DNA from: Phycisphaerales bacterium
Lineage (GTDB): Bacteria > Planctomycetota > Phycisphaerae > Phycisphaerales > UBA1924
Direction: 5' to 3'
Assembly: GCA_020054055.1 (NCBI GenBank)
Contig: JAGVLZ010000163.1
Span: 1-7,035 of the forward strand
DNA length: 7,035 bases
The translations under genes were made by a program, and so were the position numbers. This document shows, piece by piece, positions 1 through 5,490 of the stretch. Each line of letters opens with the position of its first letter. Position 1 is the first letter of the stretch. Below the pieces are notes generated by a model. It was not told the DNA's origin and ran no database searches. It was given only the letters and a program-made list of their open reading frames with translations.

Positions 1-582
1 CTCCAACTCATCCAGCCGCGCCATCACCGCCTCGGGCGTCGGCCTCACATCGAACAACTCGCGAACCCCCTCGCGCGCGAACCGGCTCCGGATCATGTGC
101 TCGATCATCTCGAGCAGCGGGTCATAGAACCCGCCCGCGTTCCCGTTCCCCGGCCCGTCCGGGTCGCGCGGGTTCAGGATCACGATCGGCTTGTCGTGCT
201 CGCCCAGCAGCCGTCCGACCAGGATCTCAAAGAACTCCTCGAGCGTCCCCAGTCCCCCGGGCAGCACCACCATCGCATCGCCGCGCGACTCGAGCAGCGC
301 CTTCCGCTCGCGCATCGTCTTCACCACCATGTTCTCGCTGTTGCTCTCGTCCAGTTGCTCCGCCGCCTTCAGCCGCTCCGTGATGATCCCCAGCGTGAAC
401 CCGCCCGCCGAGCGCGCCGCCCGAGCCGTCTCTCCCATCAGACCCACCCGACCGCCGCCGAAGACCAGCGAACGCCCCGATTCCGCGAGCAACTTCCCGA
501 ACCGCCGCGCGGACTCAAAGTGGTCGGCGTGCAGCGCCTCGCTCGACGAGCAATACACGGTCACGCTGGCAAGACGGGGCAT
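1..582 (-). CDS. LOG family protein (nucleoside 5'-monophosphate phosphoribohydrolase), 3' end beyond window
   Basis: The frame opens at an ATG at 582-580 and stays open for 194 codons to the left edge, so the C-terminal end is missing. The protein has the LOG/TIGR00730-type Rossmann fold landmarks in order: an N-terminal VTVYCSSS strand (residues 7-14), the glycine-rich turn FGGGRVGLMG (41-50), MRERKALL (90-97), and the signature PGGLGTLEEFFE (108-119), whose glutamates belong to the nucleotide-binding and catalytic site of the family. It is followed by GEHDKPIVILN (127-137) and GFYDPLLEMI (151-160). Known members cleave the N-glycosidic bond of AMP or other nucleoside monophosphates to free base plus ribose 5-phosphate; some were misnamed lysine decarboxylases. 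I see no Shine-Dalgarno sequence; instead a TAAAAT box lies 6 nt before the ATG. The upstream gene on the same strand is a cytosine-type deaminase, which would fit base salvage. Family assignment is strong; the actual substrate cannot be told from sequence. Confidence 0.9.
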   Translation of the reverse strand, partial: MPRLASVTVYCSSSEALHADHFESARRFGKLLAESGRSLVFGGGRVGLMGETARAARSAGGFTLGIITERLKAAEQLDESNSENMVVKTMRERKALLESRGDAMVVLPGGLGTLEEFFEILVGRLLGEHDKPIVILNPRDPDGPGNGNAGGFYDPLLEMIEHMIRSRFAREGVRELFDVRPTPEAVMARLDELE

Positions 583-594
583 GAAGACATTTTA
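583..594 (-). promoter_or_regulatory. Candidate -10 box and leaderless start for the LOG gene
   Basis: On the minus strand TAAAAT (589-594) is separated from the ATG by only 6 nt (583-588). If it is a sigma-70 -10 box, transcription would begin at or within a base or two of the start codon, giving a leaderless mRNA. This would explain the lack of a ribosome binding site. I see no good -35 element at 16-18 bp, so the call rests on the -10 box and on the same arrangement at two other genes in the window. Confidence 0.4.
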
Positions 595-719
595 CCACTG
601 AGAGCACTGAGACACACGGAGGAGAATCTTGGGACTGGAAACGCCATGTACGGATCGCGCCCGGCGATCAATCCTCACCCATCAAAGTTTCCTCCGTGCC
701 CCTCCATGTTCTCTGTGGT
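594..719. repeat. Imperfect inverted repeat with 32-bp arms between deaminase stop and LOG start
   Basis: The arm at 594-625 read on plus and the arm at 688-719 read on minus align without gaps at 24 of 32 positions; both begin ACCAC and end CACGGAGGA(A/G)A. The spacer of 62 bp (626-687) shows nothing recognisable. The right arm touches the deaminase stop codon (TAA at 721-719) and the left arm abuts the LOG -10 box, so the element fills the whole intergenic gap. Each arm is made of about three degenerate 9-10 nt units of the type CTCYGTG (seen on the opposite reading). It could act as a weak terminator for the deaminase or be an inert dispersed repeat. Confidence 0.6.
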
Positions 720-1195
720 TATTCCGCCTTCGGCACGCCGATGTCCTCGTCCCACAACTCCGGCCGTTCGCGGATGAACCTCTCCATCAGCGCGATGCAC
801 CGCGCATCCTGCACCACCGTCAGACGCACCCCGCGCGAGGCGAACAGATCCTCCGCCCCCATGAACGTCCGGTTCTCACCCACGATCACCCGCGGGATAC
901 GGTGCAGGAGCGATGCGCCCGTACACATGATGCAGGGCGAGAGCGTCGACGCCAGCGTCAGGGTGTGCCAGTCGCGCCGTCGGCCCGCGTTGCGGATGCA
1001 CGAAACCTCGGCGTGTGCCGTCGTGTCCCCCGTCTGCACGCGCAGGTTGCGGCCGCGCGCCACGATCATTCCATCGGGAGTCATCAACGCCGACCCGATC
1101 GGGATGCCACCCTCGCGCAACCCCGCGAGCGCTTCCTCATACGCGGCGTCGAGCAGGGCCCGTTCGGCGGACGAAAGTGGGGGGGCTCCGTTCAT
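719..1195 (-). CDS. Cytosine/nucleoside deaminase, yeast FCY1-like
   Basis: This 158-residue protein is a zinc-dependent deaminase of the cytidine deaminase-like fold. The zinc ligands and catalytic acid are visible as HAE (H61, E63) and SPCIMC (C88, C91). Beyond these, it carries features of the yeast cytosine deaminase subgroup: GGIPIGSAL (29-37), GRNLRVQ (48-54, with N50 and R52), VGENRTF (105-111) and a C-terminal WDEDIG (148-153). From memory, yeast FCY1 is also 158 residues and has the matching residues N51, H62, E64, C91, C94, F114, W152 and D155. The expected reaction is cytosine to uracil plus ammonia, in the cytoplasm. The common bacterial cytosine deaminase CodA is an unrelated amidohydrolase, so this is not codA. 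Other small-molecule deaminases of the same fold remain possible. The ATG at 1195 is preceded by no ribosome binding site but by a promoter-like pair ending 6 nt upstream. Confidence 0.88.
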   Translation of the reverse strand: MNGAPPLSSAERALLDAAYEEALAGLREGGIPIGSALMTPDGMIVARGRNLRVQTGDTTAHAEVSCIRNAGRRRDWHTLTLASTLSPCIMCTGASLLHRIPRVIVGENRTFMGAEDLFASRGVRLTVVQDARCIALMERFIRERPELWDEDIGVPKAE

Positions 1196-1201
1196 CCCGG
1201 C

Positions 1202-1230
1202 ATTGTGAACGGCCGCCCGACGAACCGCAA
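1202..1230 (-). promoter_or_regulatory. Candidate promoter of the deaminase gene (leaderless)
   Basis: Read on minus, TTGCGG (1230-1225) and CACAAT (1207-1202) are spaced by exactly 17 bp, and CACAAT ends 6 nt before the ATG at 1195. Matches to the sigma-70 consensus are 3 of 6 for the -35 and 4 of 6 for the -10. The predicted start of transcription falls on the start codon. No Shine-Dalgarno sequence is seen in the 20 nt before the ATG, which agrees with a leaderless message. Confidence 0.42.
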
Positions 1231-1255
1231 CGTCTTTCGGGAGGGCTTCCTGCTT

Positions 1256-1320
1256 TCATCCGCGTCCATCTGTGTCATCGGTGCCCCGCCTCATGCCTTC
1301 TCCGCGTCCCCCGTGCCCCC
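1256..1320. repeat. Degenerate short tandem units in the divergent spacer
   Basis: Three adjoining units, TCATCCGCG (1256-1264), TCCATCTGTG (1265-1274) and TCATCGGTG (1275-1283), share the pattern CATCYGYG. A second patch, TCTCCGCG then TCCCCCGTG (about 1299-1315), is of the same style. The units resemble those in the arms at 594-625 and 688-719. They lie between the divergent promoters and are not part of a supported gene. Confidence 0.4.
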
Positions 1321-1333
1321 GCCGTGAATGTCT

Positions 1334-1366
1334 TTGACCCCCGGCCGCCCGCCTACACTCTCGCGA
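1334..1366 (+). promoter_or_regulatory. Candidate promoter of the SpoIIE-type phosphatase gene
   Basis: TTGACC (1334-1339) and TACACT (1354-1359) look like -35 and -10 boxes, although the spacing is only 14 bp rather than the usual 16-18. TACACT ends 7 nt before the ATG at 1367, so a transcript would be leaderless or nearly so. There is no ribosome binding site before that ATG. The -10 assignment is better supported than the -35. Confidence 0.45.
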
Positions 1367-2659
1367 ATGCGACCCGTTGACCTCTCCCTCAATCCCAAGA
1401 TCGCCGTCTACGTCGATCTGCTCCGCCGCGTCAGCCGTCACACCGACCCCATCGACGTTCAACGAGAGTTCGCGAACCTCCTCCGCGAGGACCGGATGTT
1501 CGACGGCATGATCTCCCTTTCCGTCCGCGGATTGCCCGCCGGCAAATACAAAATCACGCGCCTCAATCTCGAAGACGACGTCGGCACGCTCACCATCAAT
1601 CCCTGGCAGCAGTGGGACACCCTCGCGACCCATTCCGGCGGATTCATCGGCCGGGTCATCGAGACACAAGAACCGAAAATCCTCCAGCACATGAGCATCC
1701 GCGGCGATCCGGTCCTGGGCGACCGCCTCGCACGCTTCGGCTCGTGCTTCGTCAATCCCCTGTACGACGATGGCCAAGCGCTGAACTGGAGCATCACCTT
1801 CCGGCTCTCCCCCGAGGGGTACGCCGCCGACGATGTCGTCACGGGCATGCTCCGAGGAAACATCATCGGCCGCATGACCAAGACGCTCGTCGTCGCCAAG
1901 CAGGTCCGCGAACTCAACACCAAACTGACCGCACAACTCGAGGAAATCGCGCAGATCCAGCGCTCGCTCCTCCCGGACCGACTGCCGGATGTGCCCGGCC
2001 TCTCGCTCGCAACCAGTTACCTCACCAGCAACGAATCCGGCGGCGATTACTACGACTTCTTCGACATGGGCCAGAACCGTCTCGGCGTCATCGTGGCCGA
2101 TGTCTCGGGACACGGCGCGGGCGCCGCCACCGTCATGGCCATGCTCCAGACCATCCTCCACTCCTTCCAGGAACGCGACCGCGGCCCGGCCGCGATGCTC
2201 GAACACGCCAACCGCGAACTCCTCCGCAAACGCATCGAACCCTCCTTCGTCACCGCCTTCGCGGGAGTCATCGACCGCGAACGAAACCTCATGACCTACT
2301 CGAACGCCGGCCATAACCGGCCCGAAAGGCGCTCCGCCGACGGCACATCCAGCCCCCTCGAAGGCGGCGCATCCGTTCCCCTCAGTATCCTCGACAAGCC
2401 CGACTACACCGACGCCACAACACCCCTTGCGCAGGGCGAAACACTTGTTCTCTACACCGACGGCATCACCGAAGCCTTCAGCCCGCCCCCCAACCGCGAA
2501 ATGTTCGGCGCCGCGCGCATCCGCACCGCCCTCGCCAACTGCACCGGCGCGCCGGACTGCGTCATCGACCACATCCACCAGAAACTCTTCGAGCACACCC
2601 GATCACGCGACCGAGCCGACGACCAGACCCTCGTCGCCGTCCGAGTCGAAGAGAACTGA
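1367..2659 (+). CDS. GAF domain plus SpoIIE/RsbU-type PP2C serine phosphatase
   Basis: The product is 430 residues. Residues about 15-175 form a GAF-like sensor region. Residues about 180-200 (ELNTKLTAQLEEIAQIQ) look like a short helical linker that ends in QRSLLP, the usual entry to the RsbU/SpoIIE catalytic domain. Metal-binding acids of the PPM fold are present: GGDYYD (225-230), VADVSGHG (243-250), LYTDGITEA (362-370) and DDQTL (418-422). The expected role is dephosphorylation of a phosphoserine protein, typically an anti-sigma-factor antagonist, in response to a signal sensed by the GAF domain. No kinase or antagonist gene lies in the window, so the partner is unknown. I chose the ATG at 1367 because a TACACT box sits 7 nt upstream and the protein begins naturally there; an in-frame ATG at 1328 would add 13 residues. 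The YkgJ-type gene follows on the same strand. Confidence 0.9.
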   Translation: MRPVDLSLNPKIAVYVDLLRRVSRHTDPIDVQREFANLLREDRMFDGMISLSVRGLPAGKYKITRLNLEDDVGTLTINPWQQWDTLATHSGGFIGRVIETQEPKILQHMSIRGDPVLGDRLARFGSCFVNPLYDDGQALNWSITFRLSPEGYAADDVVTGMLRGNIIGRMTKTLVVAKQVRELNTKLTAQLEEIAQIQRSLLPDRLPDVPGLSLATSYLTSNESGGDYYDFFDMGQNRLGVIVADVSGHGAGAATVMAMLQTILHSFQERDRGPAAMLEHANRELLRKRIEPSFVTAFAGVIDRERNLMTYSNAGHNRPERRSADGTSSPLEGGASVPLSILDKPDYTDATTPLAQGETLVLYTDGITEAFSPPPNREMFGAARIRTALANCTGAPDCVIDHIHQKLFEHTRSRDRADDQTLVAVRVEEN

Positions 2660-2711
2660 AGCGACCAATCGACCGCGCGAAACGTATGCAACTCCTGCTC
2701 ACCTGCTCACC

Positions 2712-3176
2712 ATGCCCCCAGACCCCTGGTACTCCACCGGCCTCCGCTTCGAATGCACCTCCTGCGGCCAATGCTGCACGGGAGCGCCGGGCTACGTCCT
2801 CTTCACCGACGCCGAAGCCGCCAGAATCGCCGGACACCTCGGCCTCTCCAAAGGCGACTTTCTCGACCGCTACACCACCGACCTCGGCGCCGCCGTCTCC
2901 GGCCGCTCGCGCACCTTCAAGGAAAACGAATCCGAGCAAGGCCACGACTGCATCTTCCTCGACCGCGCCACCCAACCCGGCAAAGCCCTCTGCTCCATCC
3001 ACGAACTCCGCCCGACCCAGTGCCGCACCTTCCCATTCTGGCCCGAACACGTCGAATCGCCGCGCGCATGGCAACGGCTCTCGCGCCAGTGCGAAGGCAT
3101 CGACCGCGGCCCGACCATCCCCCTCACCCAGATCACCATCCAACTCGAATCCCACCGCAATGACCGCCGCTCATAA
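2712..3176 (+). CDS. YkgJ family cysteine-cluster protein
   Basis: A 154-residue protein with the YkgJ/UPF0153 (CxxCxxCC zinc- or iron-chelating) pattern. The N-terminal cluster is FECTSCGQCC (13-22: C15, C18, C21, C22). Further conserved cysteines follow in HDCIFLD (C80), LCSIHELRPTQCRTFPFW (C94 and C104 within 93-110), and C127. The motif RPxxCRxFPFW is characteristic. The family is thought to bind a metal or an iron-sulfur cluster, but its cellular role is not established. The start at ATG 2712 places the cluster near the N terminus as in relatives, although the frame is open further upstream and no ribosome binding site is obvious. The gene begins 52 bp after the phosphatase stop on the same strand, so the two are likely co-transcribed. 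The downstream hairpin cluster starts 3 nt after the stop. Confidence 0.9.
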   Translation: MPPDPWYSTGLRFECTSCGQCCTGAPGYVLFTDAEAARIAGHLGLSKGDFLDRYTTDLGAAVSGRSRTFKENESEQGHDCIFLDRATQPGKALCSIHELRPTQCRTFPFWPEHVESPRAWQRLSRQCEGIDRGPTIPLTQITIQLESHRNDRRS

Positions 3177-3179
3177 TGC

Positions 3180-3283
3180 CGGGTTTCGCCCGTGAATCGG
3201 GCGCGCGATGGTTGCCAGGCGCGAAGCGCCTGGAAGGTACCCCTTGCAAGACCTCCCCACCCCATGAAATGGGCGAACGGGGT
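3180..3283. repeat. Cluster of GAA-loop hairpins in a convergent gap, possible bidirectional terminator
   Basis: The gap 3177-3306 between two convergent genes contains three perfect small stem-loops: CGCCCG-TGAAT-CGGGCG (3187-3203), CCAGGCGC-GAA-GCGCCTGG (3215-3233) and CCCAT-GAA-ATGGG (3261-3273). Each has GAA at the centre of its loop. The first competes with an overlapping CGGG/CCCG stem (3180-3192), and the third with an ACCCC/GGGGT pairing (3259-3283). The middle one contains GCGAAGC, known as an unusually stable DNA mini-hairpin. No T-tract follows any stem, so classical intrinsic termination is doubtful. The position suits a two-way transcription end or a dispersed palindromic repeat. 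Confidence 0.6.
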
Positions 3284-3306
3284 CCTCCCTGTGGGCGACA
3301 ACGCAC

Positions 3307-4404
3307 TCACTCCCCGCCCACCGCCGCCACCCGCCCCATCAACCACACTCCCGCCTCGTGGTCCGCACCCGCGATCATCAACTTCGCCACCAGCAATCCG
3401 CGATGCGAATCCTTGGGCGTCACACGCACCCGGACCTTGAGCCCATCCTCCGTCTTCTCCATCCCCATCATCGTCGCGTCCGCGACCTCCGGCTCGACCC
3501 ACAACTGCTTCACAAAGTCCAGCGGACCGGCGTGCATGTTCTGCACGGTCACCACGACCTCCCTCCGCCCCATCACCGGCATCGTCCCCATCAGCACCCG
3601 TCTCTCGCCGAAGCCCCACGACATCAGCGAGCGCTGCGGCTCCCATTCCAGATTCTCGACCGGGATATCGATGATCGGTGACGTTGGATGGTCCGTCTCG
3701 AGCACGAACCACTCGGGCAGCGCCTCGGCGGCGTACTCGCTGAGATCGAACCGCACTTCATACGCCGCGCGCGGCGAATCCTTCTCCGAATCGAACCCGT
3801 CAACGAACTCCGCCGCCTCCCCGTTCGCCGAGAGAACCCGGAAGGGCCGATCGCTCACCGAGCGCAGCATCACCACGCCGACGCGCCGCTGCTCCGGCGG
3901 CGTGAACTCGACATCCGTCCGAATCCCGTAGTTCGTGCTCGCCCGGACCCTGCCGGCCGCCGCGCGCGAATACCCCGCGAACCGGATCACCACCTCGCGC
4001 TCCTGGTTCGTCAGCACCGGCCCCGAATCAAACGTGATCGGCAGCACGATCGACGCCCCCGGCTCGATCTTCTTCTCGCCCAACTGCGGCACCGTGCAGT
4101 GGCAGGTGCTCATCGCCGCCGTGATCTCCAGCGCCTCCGTCCCGATGTTCGTGATCTTGAACTCGGCGGGCACCTTCGCGTTCGGCATCAGGTCGCCGAG
4201 GTCCATCACCTCCGGCTCGATCTTCACCGGCGGCGGGACCGACTTCAGCGGCTCGACCGACTGCCACGTCGGACCCTGTGCCGGATACTTCGGCCCCTGC
4301 TGCGGCCCGACCGCGCCCGACCCTTGACCGAACGCGGCACCACCAACAAACACCGCAACCACAACTGACATCAACGACGAGAATCCAACGCTGCTCAATC
4401 GCAT
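3307..4404 (-). CDS. Exported DUF1573 domain protein
   Basis: The product is 365 residues from the ATG at 4404. Residues 1-26 look like a signal peptide (hydrophobic core about 11-25), with likely cleavage after AFG before Q27. A proline- and glutamine-rich linker (about 28-60) leads to a DUF1573/Ig-like beta domain at about 61-150: IEPEVMDLGDL (62-72), FKITNIGTEALEI (82-94), then TCHCTVP (100-106) and PGASIVLPITFD (115-126). The remainder (150-365) is beta-rich and may hold one or two more Ig-like domains, but I do not recognise it. C101 and C103 are the only cysteines, where relatives usually read SCGC. The protein is expected in the periplasm or at the surface; function is unknown. A TTG in frame at 4431 would add 9 residues (MTRRERLKS), but its GGAGG lies just 1 nt upstream, whereas AAAGG lies 9 nt before the ATG. 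It is divergent from the DUF4097-type lipoprotein gene. Confidence 0.82.
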   Translation of the reverse strand: MRLSSVGFSSLMSVVVAVFVGGAAFGQGSGAVGPQQGPKYPAQGPTWQSVEPLKSVPPPVKIEPEVMDLGDLMPNAKVPAEFKITNIGTEALEITAAMSTCHCTVPQLGEKKIEPGASIVLPITFDSGPVLTNQEREVVIRFAGYSRAAAGRVRASTNYGIRTDVEFTPPEQRRVGVVMLRSVSDRPFRVLSANGEAAEFVDGFDSEKDSPRAAYEVRFDLSEYAAEALPEWFVLETDHPTSPIIDIPVENLEWEPQRSLMSWGFGERRVLMGTMPVMGRREVVVTVQNMHAGPLDFVKQLWVEPEVADATMMGMEKTEDGLKVRVRVTPKDSHRGLLVAKLMIAGADHEAGVWLMGRVAAVGGE

Positions 4405-4413
4405 CGACTTCAA

Positions 4414-4418
4414 CCTTT
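4414..4418 (-). promoter_or_regulatory. Ribosome binding site deciding the DUF1573 start
   Basis: Read on minus, AAAGG sits 9 nt before the ATG at 4404. The competing TTG start at 4431 has a GGAGG only 1 nt away, which is too close to work. This favours the shorter protein. Confidence 0.45.
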
Positions 4419-4443
4419 CTCTCCGGGTCAAACCTCCGAACTC

Positions 4444-4469
4444 TTGACATCATCCTCTATTCATACCGA
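4444..4469 (+). promoter_or_regulatory. Possible promoter of the lipoprotein gene
   Basis: A perfect TTGACA (4444-4449) is followed after 14 bp by TACCGA (4464-4469), a poor -10 match. The short spacing equals that proposed upstream of the phosphatase gene (TTGACC, 14 bp, TACACT). The leader to the TTG start would be about 65 nt. The -35 is striking but the -10 is weak, so this is tentative. Confidence 0.3.
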
Positions 4470-4530
4470 CGCGACGAGGTTCGGACGCTGAAAGGATCGC
4501 CCCACGATCCCGAATCAAACACCAACCAAC

Positions 4531-4534
4531 GGAG
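4531..4534 (+). promoter_or_regulatory. Ribosome binding site for a TTG start
   Basis: GGAG lies 7 nt before the TTG at 4542. Starting there yields a protein with a normal-length lipoprotein signal peptide, whereas the open frame further upstream would put about 88 extra non-membrane residues before it. Confidence 0.6.
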
Positions 4535-4541
4535 CCACGCC

Positions 4542-5435
4542 TTGAACGCCCCATCCTTTATCCGTCTTCCCGCCCCCTGGACCAACCATCAGGGTTCGTT
4601 CGCCGTCTTGGCGTCCCTCGCCTGCCTCCCCCTGGGCGGCTGCATCTTCGTCGCCGGCGGCGGCAATCTCAAGCACGAATCGCGCGACCAGATGACCCTC
4701 ACCGAGGCCGCGGGAGCACGAAAACTCATCCTCAGAAACCACGTCGGCGATGTCATCATCACCGCCGAACCCACCGCCACCGAGATCACCGCCACCGCCA
4801 CCATGATCGGCCGAGGCCGCACGCCCGAAGCCGCCGAGGAAGCACTCGAAGAGATCGTCGTCACACTCGACCCCTCCAAGTCCGACACCACCATCATCGA
4901 AGCCATCGCCAGCCACCCCAGCGGCTCGAACCGCAAAAACTATCTCGTCGAGTGGCGCATCACCGCACCCCCCGCCCTCGAAGTCGAGGTCCGCAACGAA
5001 GTCGGCGACATCGACCTCCGGGGCTTCACCGGCCCCGCCTTCATCCAAAACGATGTCGGCGATTTCAACGCCGTCCAACTCACCCAGGGACTCACCATCG
5101 TCAATGGCGTCGGCGATATCGACGCCAAAGCCTCCGGCCCCATCGACCTCAAAACCGATGTCGGCGACGCAACCATCAACGTCCTTGCCGGCGACCCCCG
5201 CGCCATCAAAGTCACCACCGATGTCGGCGAGATCTCACTCGCACTCCCAGAGCAATGGACCGGAACCCTCGATGCTCAAACCGACACGGGAGACGTCGAG
5301 GTCTCACTCCCGGGAATGCCCGTCTCCTTCACCAGGCAACGCAACCAGCGCGCGACGGGCTCGATCGGCACGGGTGAAGCCACCATCACCCTCTCCTCAG
5401 ACGTAGGCGACATCGAAATCACCCGAGCCAACTAA
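4542..5435 (+). CDS. Lipoprotein with VGD-turn beta-repeats (DUF4097-like)
   Basis: The product is 297 residues from a TTG start preceded by GGAG at 7 nt. Residues 1-33 form a signal peptide with the lipobox LGGC (31-34), so C34 should be lipidated. Residues about 50-145 are a first beta region with an inserted helical stretch (TPEAAEEALEEI, 94-105). From about 146 on, short strands turn around a repeated V-G-D/E motif: VGD at 68, 154, 172, 190, 207 and 288, with variants VGE at 228, TGD at 249 and TGE at 277. The spacing from 154 to 249 is 17-21 residues, as expected for a right-handed beta-solenoid. This fits the DUF4097 / putative auto-transporter adhesin head class, whose function is not known. 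It is divergent from the exported DUF1573 gene across 137 bp, and both products act outside the cytoplasm. Confidence 0.82.
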   Translation: MNAPSFIRLPAPWTNHQGSFAVLASLACLPLGGCIFVAGGGNLKHESRDQMTLTEAAGARKLILRNHVGDVIITAEPTATEITATATMIGRGRTPEAAEEALEEIVVTLDPSKSDTTIIEAIASHPSGSNRKNYLVEWRITAPPALEVEVRNEVGDIDLRGFTGPAFIQNDVGDFNAVQLTQGLTIVNGVGDIDAKASGPIDLKTDVGDATINVLAGDPRAIKVTTDVGEISLALPEQWTGTLDAQTDTGDVEVSLPGMPVSFTRQRNQRATGSIGTGEATITLSSDVGDIEITRAN

Positions 5436-5441
5436 ACCCAC

Positions 5442-5473
5442 CCACGCTCGGGACGAGTCTTCGAGTCCCGTGG
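5442..5473. terminator. Stem-loop between convergent genes
   Basis: CGGGAC (5449-5454) pairs with GTCCCG (5465-5470) around a 10-nt loop, and an outer CCA/TGG pair (5442-5444 with 5471-5473) extends it past a 4-nt bulge. It lies between the lipoprotein stop (5435) and the stop of the small membrane protein (5491), where a two-way terminator is expected. No T-tract follows on either strand, so the mechanism is uncertain. Confidence 0.45.
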
Positions 5474-5490
5474 TCACGCGCGCCACTACC

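Noticed and set aside
97..777. Long plus-strand frames over the LOG and deaminase genes (for example 97-777, 629-1327)
   Set aside because: They are arginine- and proline-rich frames antisense to genes with clear catalytic motifs.
1178..1186. Run of seven G in the 5' end of the deaminase gene as a phase-variation tract
   Set aside because: Seven bases is short, the tract encodes ordinary prolines near the N-terminus, and no second frame or alternative start suggests switching.
1256..2596. A 446-codon open frame on minus, antisense to the phosphatase and slightly longer than it
   Set aside because: It is rich in A, G, D, E and V with no recognisable domain, and exists because third-position G/C removes stops. 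The opposite strand shows full GAF and SpoIIE motifs.
2694..2711. Short direct repeat ctgctcac twice just before the YkgJ start
   Set aside because: Only two 8-bp copies, with no similarity to a ribosome binding site or known operator; likely chance.
2870..3712. A 280-codon open frame on minus crossing the YkgJ gene end, the hairpin cluster and the DUF1573 end
   Set aside because: It overlaps two well supported genes in other frames and reads through palindromes; no domain or start signal is seen.
4278..4541. Upstream extension of the lipoprotein frame to an ATG at 4278
   Set aside because: It would overlap the start of the divergent DUF1573 gene and bury the signal peptide and lipobox 88 residues inside the protein; the TTG at 4542 has GGAG at 7 nt.
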